Part shown: positions 1-6,897 of the stretch, in pieces
How positions within the stretch are numbered: the stretch's first letter is position 1
Layout of the letters: every line of letters starts with the position of its first letter
From: Thiotrichaceae bacterium
Lineage (GTDB): Bacteria; Pseudomonadota; Gammaproteobacteria; Thiotrichales; Thiotrichaceae
Length of the DNA: 13,272 nt
NCBI GenBank assembly: GCA_024762625.1
Contig: JANTHA010000028.1
Coordinates: 1-13,272, forward strand
Direction of reading: 5' to 3'
Position numbers and translations under genes: made by a program
Notes under the pieces: model-generated
The model's input: only the letters and a program-made list of their open reading frames with translations
Told to the model about the DNA's origin: nothing
Databases searched by the model: none

Positions 1-546
1 GGAGCCGATGTGACTGTTCTGGATCGCAACCCGGATGCGCTGGAAAACCATTGGCGGCAATTCAAACGCACCACCAACACGGTTTATTCAACCAGGGAAA
101 CGCTCGAACAGCATGTGCTTGCAGCCGACCTGGTGATCGGCGCCGTGCTGATTCCTGGCGCTGAATCGCCCAAACTGGTGAGCGCTGCGATGGTTAAAAG
201 GATGCAACAGGGAGCGGTGCTGGTCGATGTCGCAATTGACCAGGGCGGTTGCTTTGAAACTTCCCGTCCCACTACCCATGCCAATCCAACATTTCTCGTC
301 GATGGCGTTGTGCATTATTGCGTCGCCAATATTCCCGGCGCTGTGCCGCGCACTTCCACCTACGCGCTGAATAATGCAACCCTGCCTTATGCGCTGGAAA
401 TCGCCGATAAAGGCTACCGACAAGCCATGCTGGATAATGAGCATTTATGTAACGGCTTGAATATCATACATGGTAAGGTGACGCATAAAGAAGTTGCGCA
501 TGATCTGGGCTATCCCTATTTGCCGGCGCTTGAGGCATTAAGTTAG
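1..546 (+). CDS. ald: Alanine dehydrogenase, C-terminal part (5' end outside window)
   Basis: This is the end of an L-alanine dehydrogenase, the NAD-dependent cytoplasmic enzyme that interconverts L-alanine and pyruvate plus ammonia. The reading frame is open from base 1, so the gene begins upstream; about 181 codons are visible, roughly half of the ~370-residue family length. The first visible residues ([11 protein letters not shown]) are the second strand of the Rossmann fold, whose final Asp binds the NAD ribose. Further on come the strongly conserved VDVAIDQGG segment (codons starting near base 223), then [26 protein letters not shown] and [11 protein letters not shown], all family hallmarks. 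The catalytic Lys and His of the N-terminal domain lie outside the window. The final Asp of VDVAID corresponds to the conserved active-site Asp of the family. The gene ends on a TAG that overlaps the stop of the convergent rimO. Identification is confident; the 5' half cannot be judged. Confidence 0.96.
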   Translation, partial: GADVTVLDRNPDALENHWRQFKRTTNTVYSTRETLEQHVLAADLVIGAVLIPGAESPKLVSAAMVKRMQQGAVLVDVAIDQGGCFETSRPTTHANPTFLVDGVVHYCVANIPGAVPRTSTYALNNATLPYALEIADKGYRQAMLDNEHLCNGLNIIHGKVTHKEVAHDLGYPYLPALEALS

Positions 547-1901
547 ACTAGCCTGCCCCACAGGTCATGCTCATCCGCATGAGTGATTTCAACCTGTGCA
601 AATTGGCCCGGCTCCAGTAGTTCACCTTCAATATAAACCTGGCCGTCAATTTCGGGCGCATCGGCGGCGCTGCGCGCGATGGTGATATCTTCTTTTGCAG
701 TATCTCCCTGTACCGTATCATCGGTCAGTACGGTGATGCGCTGTCCAATTCTTGAAGCCAGTTGTGCGGCGCTGATTTCTGCCTGCACTTCCATAAAACG
801 CTCCAGGCGATGCTGCTTTTCTTCTTCAGGCACCGGGTTGGGAAGGTCGTTAGCTTGGGCGCCGTCTACCTCCGAATAAGCAAAACAGCCAACGCGGTTA
901 AGCTGCGCTTCGCGCAAAAAATCCAGCAGTAATTCAAAATCAGCTTCTGTTTCTCCGGGAAAGCCGGTAATAAAGGTGCTGCGAATGGTTAAATCAGGAC
1001 AGATTTCACGCCATGACTGAATGCGATCTAAAACCTTTTCAGCATGGGCCGGACGACGCATAGCCTTTAAGATTCGCGGACTGGCGTGCTGAAATGGTAT
1101 ATCCAGATAGGGCAGAATGCCTTTGGCGTTTGCTTGTTCATTGATGTTTTGCGCCATGAGAGGAATCAATTTATCAACATGCGGATAAGGATAAACATAA
1201 TAGAGGCGCACCCAGGCGTCCAGTTTACCCAGCTCTTCAGCCAGTTGCTGAATATGCGTTTTTACCGGGCGTCCTTGCCAGAAGCCGGTGCGGTATTTGT
1301 TATCAATACCGTAGGCGCTGGTGTCCTGCGACACCACCAGTAGTTCCTTGACGCCTGCATTTACCAGATTTTCAGCCTCCTGAAGCACATCGCCAATCGG
1401 GCGACTCACCAGATCGCCGCGCAAGGATGGAATAATGCAAAAGGAGCAGCGATGATTACAGCCTTCGGATATTTTCAGATAAGCGTAGTGGCGCGGCGTT
1501 AATTTGATTCCCTGGGGCGGTACTAAATCAACATACGGATCATGAGGCGGCTCTAAATGATCATGAACAGCGCCCATGACATCCTCATAAGCGTGCGGGC
1601 CGGTCACGGCGAGTACATCGGGATGGGCATCAAGCACCTTGTCGGATTCAGCGCCAAGGCAGCCAGTCACGATCACCTTGCCGTTTTCCTGGAGCGCTTC
1701 GCCAATAGCGTCCAGCGATTCCTTGACTGCAGCGTCAATAAAACCACAGGTATTGATAACAACCAGGTCGGCATCATCATAGCTCGGCAAGATTTGATAA
1801 CCTTCAGCGCGTAACTGGGTCAGAATCCGTTCCGAATCAACCAAAGCCTTAGGACAACCCAGACTCACAAAGCCAATACCGGGGGTTTTATTATTACTCA
1901 T
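543..1901 (-). CDS. rimO: Ribosomal protein uS12 methylthiotransferase RimO
   Basis: RimO is a radical-SAM enzyme that adds a methylthio group to the conserved aspartate of ribosomal protein S12. The 452-aa product has the expected three parts. An N-terminal methylthiotransferase domain carries the three Cys that hold the auxiliary 4Fe-4S cluster (C16 in LGCPK, C52 in NTCGF, C81 in TGCLG). A radical-SAM domain has the CxxxCxxC motif CNHRCSFC (C148, C152, C155). A C-terminal TRAM-like domain lies at about residues 385-450. The sequence [13 protein letters not shown] and the segment [15 protein letters not shown] are typical of RimO rather than MiaB. Start choice: ATG at 1901-1899 gives the normal N-terminus; no clear Shine-Dalgarno is seen upstream. 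It is divergent from the phosphoribulokinase gene across a 786-base gap and convergent with ald, the stop codons overlapping at 543-546. Length and residues look intact. Confidence 0.97.
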   Translation of the reverse strand: MSNNKTPGIGFVSLGCPKALVDSERILTQLRAEGYQILPSYDDADLVVINTCGFIDAAVKESLDAIGEALQENGKVIVTGCLGAESDKVLDAHPDVLAVTGPHAYEDVMGAVHDHLEPPHDPYVDLVPPQGIKLTPRHYAYLKISEGCNHRCSFCIIPSLRGDLVSRPIGDVLQEAENLVNAGVKELLVVSQDTSAYGIDNKYRTGFWQGRPVKTHIQQLAEELGKLDAWVRLYYVYPYPHVDKLIPLMAQNINEQANAKGILPYLDIPFQHASPRILKAMRRPAHAEKVLDRIQSWREICPDLTIRSTFITGFPGETEADFELLLDFLREAQLNRVGCFAYSEVDGAQANDLPNPVPEEEKQHRLERFMEVQAEISAAQLASRIGQRITVLTDDTVQGDTAKEDITIARSAADAPEIDGQVYIEGELLEPGQFAQVEITHADEHDLWGRLV

Positions 1902-1999
1902 ATAGTTTTATTTACTCATTATTTTTGCCTATAATTGCGGCTGAACCTAGGCTTAACAAGGGTTTATGGTATTCGATTCCAGAAAAAAATCCACTCTAT

Positions 2000-2222
2000 T
2001 TATTCACAGCCTCTGATTCGACTTAAATTCCAGTCACAAAAGTGTCACATTGACGACATTCTGTTACAAACATCTCAAGACAAGTCTGTAACCTATTGAT
2101 AGTTATATAATAATACCAACTGGTTAAAAATTGACCAATTTGAGAGGAAGTCAACGCCAATGCCCTCAAGCGACAAAACCCACAAGGATATTCACAGACT
2201 TATCCACAGGATTTGTGGACAA
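2000..2222. promoter_or_regulatory. Cluster of DnaA-box-like sites (candidate origin or DnaA-binding locus)
   Basis: The E. coli DnaA box consensus is TTWTNCACA. In this stretch I see TTATTCACA at 2000-2008 (+), TTATCCACA at 2200-2208 (+), TTGTCCACA on the minus strand at 2222-2214, and a one-mismatch site ATATTCACA at 2188-2196 (+). The two strongest boxes face each other, 5 bp apart, as is common in proteobacterial origins. The AT-rich sequence at about 2093-2135 lies between the first box and the cluster and could be an unwinding region. The flanking genes rimO, prk and rapA are transcribed away from it. There is no dnaA, dnaN, rpmH or mnmG nearby, so it may instead be a DnaA-titrating or regulatory locus. 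That the boxes exist is seen; that this is an origin is inference. Confidence 0.45.
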
Positions 2223-2295
2223 CTCTTGCGTTCATGCAATTCGCAAACAAGTCAAGACCCAAGCCATAAAATTTTGAACTAAATTTAATATTAAT

Positions 2296-2509
2296 GGGCG
2301 CCTCTATTAATTAGGATATTCGTTCGAGTTTACCCCAAGGGCACTTCCGTTGGGCGCCATCGGATGGATTTCGAGAACCGCAGTGTATAAGTAATACATG
2401 AGGATCGCATAGGTACATGGATGTACCGTAGTAGAGCAACGCAGGAGCAGTTGCCGAGAAATTCATCCAACACAGAAATCGGGCGAAAAGACAATTAATA
2501 GAGATGCCC
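2296..2509. mobile_element. 214-bp non-autonomous MITE-like element with 4-bp target duplication
   Basis: The ends form an imperfect terminal inverted repeat. The left end is GGGCGCCTCTATTAATT (2296-2312); the complement of the right end is GGGCATCTCTATTAATT (2493-2509), 15 of 17 matching. Similarity continues more loosely inward (TTCGTTCGAGTTT against TTCGCCCGATTTC). The direct repeat TAAT flanks it on both sides (2292-2295 and 2510-2513), consistent with a target-site duplication. Inside is a second pair of inverted arms (GGATGGATTTC near 2362-2372 and GAAATTCATCC near 2458-2468) and a small hairpin GGTACATGGATGTACC (2412-2427). No open reading frame of note is present, so it would depend on a transposase elsewhere. 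I do not recognise the parent family. It lies between the DnaA-box cluster and the phosphoribulokinase promoter. An alternative reading is a structured-RNA repeat rather than a transposable element. Confidence 0.65.
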
Positions 2510-2589
2510 TAATTAGGGTCGTTGCGATTTTGTGATTACATGATCCAGGTCTGGAAAAATGACATAAAATTCGTTTAGTATTCATTCTT

Positions 2590-2682
2590 TATAATATCCT
2601 ATGACTTAAATTTCCGCTTCACCTCAAGTTGGGGTAGAATGCCTGACCCTATTTTGAATTTTTACAAATAACCTCTGAGGAA
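2590..2682 (+). promoter_or_regulatory. Candidate -10 boxes and Shine-Dalgarno of the phosphoribulokinase gene
   Basis: A perfect TATAAT stands at 2590-2595 and a second -10-like TAGAAT at 2635-2640, both upstream of the ATG at 2688. Neither has a good -35 hexamer at 16-18 bp, so which is used is open. The ribosome-binding site is clear: GAGGAA at 2677-2682, five bases before the ATG, and it supports that start codon. Confidence 0.4.
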
Positions 2683-2687
2683 TCCCC

Positions 2688-3587
2688 ATGTCACAAAAAC
2701 ATCCTGTTGTTGCAGTTACCGGATCATCTGGCGCTGGAACCACCTTTGTAAAACGCGCCTTTGAAAACATCTTTCGCCGTGAAGGAATCAATCCTGCTAT
2801 CGTTGAGGGCGACAGTTTTCATAGCCTGAGCCGTGTTGAATTTGGCGAAGCCGTTAAAAAAGCCGAAGCGCAGGGCAACAATAATTTCAGTCATTTTGGT
2901 CCGGAAGCAAATGATTTTGCCGCGATTGAACGGATTTTTAAAGATTATGGAGAAACCGGAGTCGGCAAAAAACGGTATTACTTGCATAATGATGAGGAAG
3001 CAGCCGAGCATAATAAACGCCTGGGTTGTAATCAGTCATCCGGTGAATTCACACCCTGGGAAGATATTGAGCCAGGCAGCGATCTGTTATTTTATGAAGG
3101 TCTGCACGGATTGGTCGCCGATGAAAAACAGGGCATAGATGTATCAAAATATGTTGATCTGGGCGTAGGCGTTGTTCCCAGCGTCAACCTGGAATGGATT
3201 CAGAAAATCCACCGGGATCACGCCGAGCGCGGTTATGATGCGGAAGTGATCGTTGACACCATTTTACGCCGTATGCCTGATTACGTGCATTACATTGCGC
3301 CACAGTTCTCACGCACTGACATCAACTTCCAGCGCGTTCCAACGGTTGATACCTCCAATCCGTTTATTGCACGCGATATTCCTACGCCAGATGAAAGCTT
3401 TGTGGTCATCCGTTTTGCCAACCCGCAAAAATTCTGTATTGATTTCCCTTACTTGCTGAATATGCTGCATGACTCATTCATGACGCGCCGTAATACTATT
3501 GTTATTCCTGGTGGGAAAATGAGTATGGCCATGGAAATTATTCTTGCGCCCATTATTCACCGTATGATTGATCAAGCAAAAAAATAA
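2688..3587 (+). CDS. prkB: Phosphoribulokinase (CbbP/PrkB type)
   Basis: This enzyme phosphorylates ribulose 5-phosphate with ATP to give ribulose 1,5-bisphosphate, the substrate of RuBisCO. The 299-aa product has the P-loop GSSGAGTT at residues 12-19, the class-typical Thr-rich form. Residues known to matter in the Rhodobacter sphaeroides enzyme are present: D42, H45 and R49 in the VEGDSFH segment, then K173, R176, D177, R181 and R195 (corresponding, with an offset of 8, to K165, R168, D169, R173 and R187). The FYEGLH segment (about 135-140) carries the conserved Walker-B-like Glu. PQFSRT, NFQRVPTVDTSNPF and IPTPDESFVVIRF are strongly conserved in class I proteobacterial phosphoribulokinases. 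The ATG is preceded by GAGGAA at good spacing, and an intrinsic terminator follows, so it is probably a single-gene unit. Close relatives occur in autotrophs (CbbP) and in E. coli (PrkB, physiological role unclear). No RuBisCO genes are in the window. Confidence 0.95.
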   Translation: MSQKHPVVAVTGSSGAGTTFVKRAFENIFRREGINPAIVEGDSFHSLSRVEFGEAVKKAEAQGNNNFSHFGPEANDFAAIERIFKDYGETGVGKKRYYLHNDEEAAEHNKRLGCNQSSGEFTPWEDIEPGSDLLFYEGLHGLVADEKQGIDVSKYVDLGVGVVPSVNLEWIQKIHRDHAERGYDAEVIVDTILRRMPDYVHYIAPQFSRTDINFQRVPTVDTSNPFIARDIPTPDESFVVIRFANPQKFCIDFPYLLNMLHDSFMTRRNTIVIPGGKMSMAMEIILAPIIHRMIDQAKK

Positions 3588-3608
3588 TTAAGCTGACATC
3601 ATCCTGAT

Positions 3609-3640
3609 ATACCCGTGTTTAGCAACTCGGGTATTTTTTT
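3609..3640 (+). terminator. Intrinsic terminator after the phosphoribulokinase gene
   Basis: A 7-bp stem ATACCCG (3609-3615) pairs with CGGGTAT (3628-3634) around a 12-base loop and runs directly into seven T (3634-3640). It lies 21 bases after the prk stop and only nine bases before the rapA start, so it should largely separate the two transcripts. Confidence 0.85.
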
Positions 3641-3649
3641 GCATTTTGT

Positions 3650-6538
3650 ATGAACAAACCTGAATTCCATCCCGGCCAACGCTGGATAAGCAATACGGAA
3701 GCTGATCTCGGCCTGGGATTTATCGAACAGATTGAAGGCCGCCACATGACGGTCATTTTTCCGGCAGTGGATGAAACCCGCGTCTATGCCATAGACAATG
3801 CGCCCCTGAACCGCGTCAAATACCCCGTGGGTGAGACTATCCAGATAGAAGGCGGCGCAAGTTTCATTGTTACTGGACATGATGAGCATCAGCACTGCAT
3901 TGTTTACGTCGCCAGCAATGAGCAGGGCGACGCCGTGCGCATTCACGAGCTGGAACTGGACAGCTTCGCCCATTTCAGTCAGCCTCAGGATCGATTATTT
4001 GCCGGCCAGGTGAGTAAAATTCGACAGTTTGAATTACGCGTCGAGTCGCTCCAGCACTTGCACCGGCTGCAACAGTCGAGTGCGTTTGGCTTACTCGGGC
4101 CACGTGTGCAGATCCTCCCACATCAGTTTTATATTGCGCACCAGGTTGCACAACGGCATGCGCCGCGAGTCTTGCTGGCTGACGAAGTAGGGCTGGGCAA
4201 AACCATCGAAGCAGGCCTGATACTGCATCAGCAAATCCTCACTGAACGGGTTAAACGCACGCTGATTGTTACGCCAGAAACGCTGCTGCATCAGTGGTTG
4301 GTGGAAATGCTGCGACGCTTTAACCTGAAGTTTACCATTCTGGATGAAGAACGCTGCTTCGCCATTGAGGAAGAAGGCGATACTGAAAGCCATAATCCGT
4401 TTGAAAGCGCCCAGCTTGTGTTAACCAGTCTGAGCTTTTTAAGCGAAAACCCCGTTAGACACCAACAGGCGATCGAAGCTGGCTGGGATCTAATGATTGT
4501 AGACGAAGCGCATCATCTGGGTTGGTCTGAAACACATGTCAGTAATGAATATGTCTGTATTGAAACGCTCGCCCGCCAGATTCCCGGCCTGCTGTTACTG
4601 ACCGCTACGCCGGAGCAACTGGGAATCGAAAGTCATTTTGCGCGCCTGCGTTTACTGGATCCAGATCGTTTTCATGATCTTGAACAGTTCAGAAAAGAAG
4701 AAGCTGGCTACCAGAAGGTGAATGAATTGGTCGAATGGCTGCTTGGCGACCCGGCTAATCTGGATGACGAGGAGAAACTAGCGCAACTGGAAGATTACCT
4801 CGGCAAGGCGGAAGTAGATCAGTTTATTGAGGCGCTCGCCGCCCGGCAAACAAGCGACAACGATACAACCGTAGAAAATCCATCCGAAAAAATCATTCAG
4901 GATTTACTGGATCGGCACGGCACCGGACGCATCCTGTTCAGGAATACAAGGGATACCGTAAAAGGCTTTCCCGAACGCGTTCTGCATACCCATTCTTTAC
5001 CCTGGCCGAAAGCTTACGATACAGTGGACGTAAAATCGCCCCTGGAAAATTTGCTGCACCCGGAGACGCTACTAAAAGACAACTGGATAAAGCATGACCC
5101 CAGGGTTGCCTGGCTGGATAACTGGCTGCAACAACACCCTGCTGAAAAAGTACTGATGATCTGCGCCCATGCAGATACCGCGCTTGCCCTGGAAAGCCAT
5201 TTACGCTTAAAAACCATCCATACGCCAAGCGTTTTTCATGAAGGTATGAGCATTCTGGAACGGGATCGCGCCGCCGCCTATTTTGCCGATACCGAACAGG
5301 GCGCACAAATTCTGGTCTGTTCCGAAATTGGCAGCGAGGGACGAAATTTTCAGTTTGCGCATCATCTGATACTGTTTGATTTGCCGCTGAACCCGGATCT
5401 GCTGGAGCAACGCATTGGGCGTCTTGACCGTATTGGACAAACGCAAACCATCCAGATTCATATTCCCTATTTTGAAGACAGCGCACAGGCGCGTTTGCTG
5501 CGCTGGTACGATCAGGGGCTGAATGCGTTCAGACGCGTTTGTTCAGTCGGCCACAGCGTCTATGAAACCTTTGAACATGAACTGTTGCGCGAGTTATTGC
5601 AACCATCTGAAGGATTCGATGGATTTATTGAGCGCGTTAAAAGCTTGACGGAGCAAACCCAGCGGCAGATGCAACAGGGAAGAGATCGCTTGCTGGAATT
5701 GAATTCATGTCGTCCAGAGAAGGCGCAGCAGGTCATCGATGAAGTCAACGCCATCAGCAATACGCTCGCGCTGAGTCGCTATATGGATAGCGTGTTTGAC
5801 CAGTATGGCGTCGATCAACAAACCCATGGCAGCGATAGCGTCATTATCAAACCCACCGACCATATGTTGAATGCGCATTTTCCTGGTTTACCGCAAGATG
5901 GCGTGATGGCAACCTATCAACGCAATACCGCCTTGTCGCGTGAAGATTTGCAATTTCTGAGCTGGGAGCACCCCATGGTCAGTGGCGCGATGGACATGAT
6001 TATTCATAGTGAATTCGGCAACGCCACGTTTTGCACAATTGAGCTTAACTCACAGAGCATTCCACCGGGAACCCTGATTCTTGAGTCCATATCCGTGCTA
6101 CATTGTCCCGCTCCCAAATATCTGCAAGTCCATCGTTATTTGCCTGATGCGATCGTCAGGCAAGTCATCGATAACCGCGACAATGATCTGACACAGGTAA
6201 TGAGCCATGAGCTGATCAATAAACGCGCTCAGCGGGTCAATAAGCGCACCCTTCTGGAACTGATCAAGCATGCCCGTCCCCAGATTCAGCAATTGTCGGA
6301 ACAGGCGGAAAAACTTACTGCGCCGCAACAGGCCGACATCATTGAACACGCCAGAAATGCGCTGCTCGACGAATCACAAAACGATGTGGCTCGCTTAAAG
6401 GCGCTGGCAGAAGTCAACCCGAATATCCGCCAGCAAGAAATAGAGCAGCTTGAAAAAAATGCGCAACAATTGCTGGGCTATTTGGAAAACGCTCAATTAA
6501 AACTGGATGCTATCCGGGTTATTCTGGTAACCGCCTGA
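3650..6538 (+). CDS. rapA: RNA polymerase-associated ATPase RapA
   Basis: RapA is a Swi2/Snf2-type ATPase that binds RNA polymerase and helps it recycle after transcription. The 962-aa product is about the size of the 968-aa E. coli protein and similar throughout. The N-terminal Tudor-like domains begin with GQRWISNTEADLGLGF. The first ATPase lobe has Walker A DEVGLGKT (residues 178-185) and the DEAH box (285-288). The second lobe has SEIGSEGRNFQ and QRIGRLDRIGQ (587-597), the arginine-finger motif. The C-terminal region ends in NPNIR and LDAIRVILV, as in E. coli. The start is fixed by alignment with the E. coli N-terminus (MPFTLGQRWIS), yet no Shine-Dalgarno precedes it. The upstream bases are T-rich and belong to the prk terminator, so translation initiation looks weak or S1-dependent. 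No frameshift or loss of a key residue is seen. Confidence 0.97.
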   Translation: MNKPEFHPGQRWISNTEADLGLGFIEQIEGRHMTVIFPAVDETRVYAIDNAPLNRVKYPVGETIQIEGGASFIVTGHDEHQHCIVYVASNEQGDAVRIHELELDSFAHFSQPQDRLFAGQVSKIRQFELRVESLQHLHRLQQSSAFGLLGPRVQILPHQFYIAHQVAQRHAPRVLLADEVGLGKTIEAGLILHQQILTERVKRTLIVTPETLLHQWLVEMLRRFNLKFTILDEERCFAIEEEGDTESHNPFESAQLVLTSLSFLSENPVRHQQAIEAGWDLMIVDEAHHLGWSETHVSNEYVCIETLARQIPGLLLLTATPEQLGIESHFARLRLLDPDRFHDLEQFRKEEAGYQKVNELVEWLLGDPANLDDEEKLAQLEDYLGKAEVDQFIEALAARQTSDNDTTVENPSEKIIQDLLDRHGTGRILFRNTRDTVKGFPERVLHTHSLPWPKAYDTVDVKSPLENLLHPETLLKDNWIKHDPRVAWLDNWLQQHPAEKVLMICAHADTALALESHLRLKTIHTPSVFHEGMSILERDRAAAYFADTEQGAQILVCSEIGSEGRNFQFAHHLILFDLPLNPDLLEQRIGRLDRIGQTQTIQIHIPYFEDSAQARLLRWYDQGLNAFRRVCSVGHSVYETFEHELLRELLQPSEGFDGFIERVKSLTEQTQRQMQQGRDRLLELNSCRPEKAQQVIDEVNAISNTLALSRYMDSVFDQYGVDQQTHGSDSVIIKPTDHMLNAHFPGLPQDGVMATYQRNTALSREDLQFLSWEHPMVSGAMDMIIHSEFGNATFCTIELNSQSIPPGTLILESISVLHCPAPKYLQVHRYLPDAIVRQVIDNRDNDLTQVMSHELINKRAQRVNKRTLLELIKHARPQIQQLSEQAEKLTAPQQADIIEHARNALLDESQNDVARLKALAEVNPNIRQQEIEQLEKNAQQLLGYLENAQLKLDAIRVILVTA

Positions 6539-6550
6539 CAGAGATTTAAT

Positions 6551-6586
6551 TTGCAATAGTTTACTTTTCAAACTGGATAATATAAA
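6551..6586 (+). promoter_or_regulatory. Possible promoter upstream of the first MITE
   Basis: Just after the rapA stop are -35-like hexamers (TTGCAA at 6551-6556 or TTTACT at 6560-6565) and -10-like sequences (GATAAT at 6576-6581 or TATAAA at 6581-6586). The spacings are imperfect (19 and 15 bp). If real, this would have been the promoter of the 6898 gene before the MITE at 6604-6837 moved it away. Weak, sequence-only evidence. Confidence 0.2.
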
Positions 6587-6603
6587 AGACGCCTACAAAT
6601 TAT

Positions 6604-6837
6604 CCTAAATTCCTCAGTTGAGCAGGCTTGAGTGTGCGGCTGTGGTGGTGCAGGTCAAGGCGTAACTGCGCGGAATGGTTATTCCCTTTCAAGCAGTTAC
6701 AACACAGACATGCGCCATCACAGTTGTGCAATCTAGCCTGAAGCGACTTCAGCCTGTGAGTGAGATTAATAATTTGCTATATATATGATAATTCATAAGC
6801 TTATTAGTCATCGTAGCGTTCAACTGAGGAATTTAGG
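6604..6837 (+). mobile_element. MITE copy 1 (234 bp) with 5-bp target duplication ATTAT
   Basis: The element begins CCTAAATTCCTCAGTTGAGC and ends with the complement of CCTAAATTCCTCAGTTGAAC, giving terminal inverted repeats of about 20 bp with one mismatch. It is flanked by perfect direct repeats ATTAT (6599-6603 and 6838-6842). A second copy in the opposite orientation lies at 9379-9611, roughly 90% identical by eye. Internal structure shared by both copies is a nested hairpin, GTAACTG (6662-6668) pairing with CAGTTAC (6694-6700) and enclosing GGAAT/ATTCC (6672-6685), and a short tight hairpin CTGAAG-CGA-CTTCAG (6738-6752). There is no coding capacity, so it must be moved by a transposase encoded elsewhere. 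It ends 60 bases before the ATG of the 6898 gene and so lies in that gene's upstream region. The parent insertion-sequence family is not recognised. Confidence 0.9.
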
Positions 6838-6897
6838 ATTATCCAAATCATCAATGACAATGACTGCTTCTTTCAATAAATAAACTCTGGAAAAAAA

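Larger units (their letters stand above)
1902..2687. other. Long divergent intergenic region, rimO to phosphoribulokinase gene
   Basis: I find no convincing gene in this 786-base AT-rich stretch. It separates two genes transcribed away from each other. From left to right it holds a perfect DnaA-box-like 9-mer (2000-2008), a 6-bp inverted repeat GTTACA/TGTAAC (2063-2068 and 2087-2092), an AT-rich run (about 2093-2135), a tight group of DnaA-box-like sites (2188-2222), a 214-bp miniature element (2296-2509), and the promoter and ribosome-binding region of the phosphoribulokinase gene. The individual parts are listed separately. Confidence 0.8.

Noticed and set aside
88..444. 118-codon minus-strand frame opposite alanine dehydrogenase
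   Set aside because: Antisense shadow of conserved ald sequence, with no family resemblance.
2833..3138. 101-codon open frame on the plus strand inside the phosphoribulokinase gene
   Set aside because: Out-of-frame shadow of a confidently identified enzyme; no ribosome-binding site or family features.
4938..5486. 182-codon open frame on the minus strand inside rapA
   Set aside because: It lies wholly opposite a strongly conserved part of rapA, has an Arg/Pro/Ser-rich composition typical of an antisense shadow, and resembles no family.
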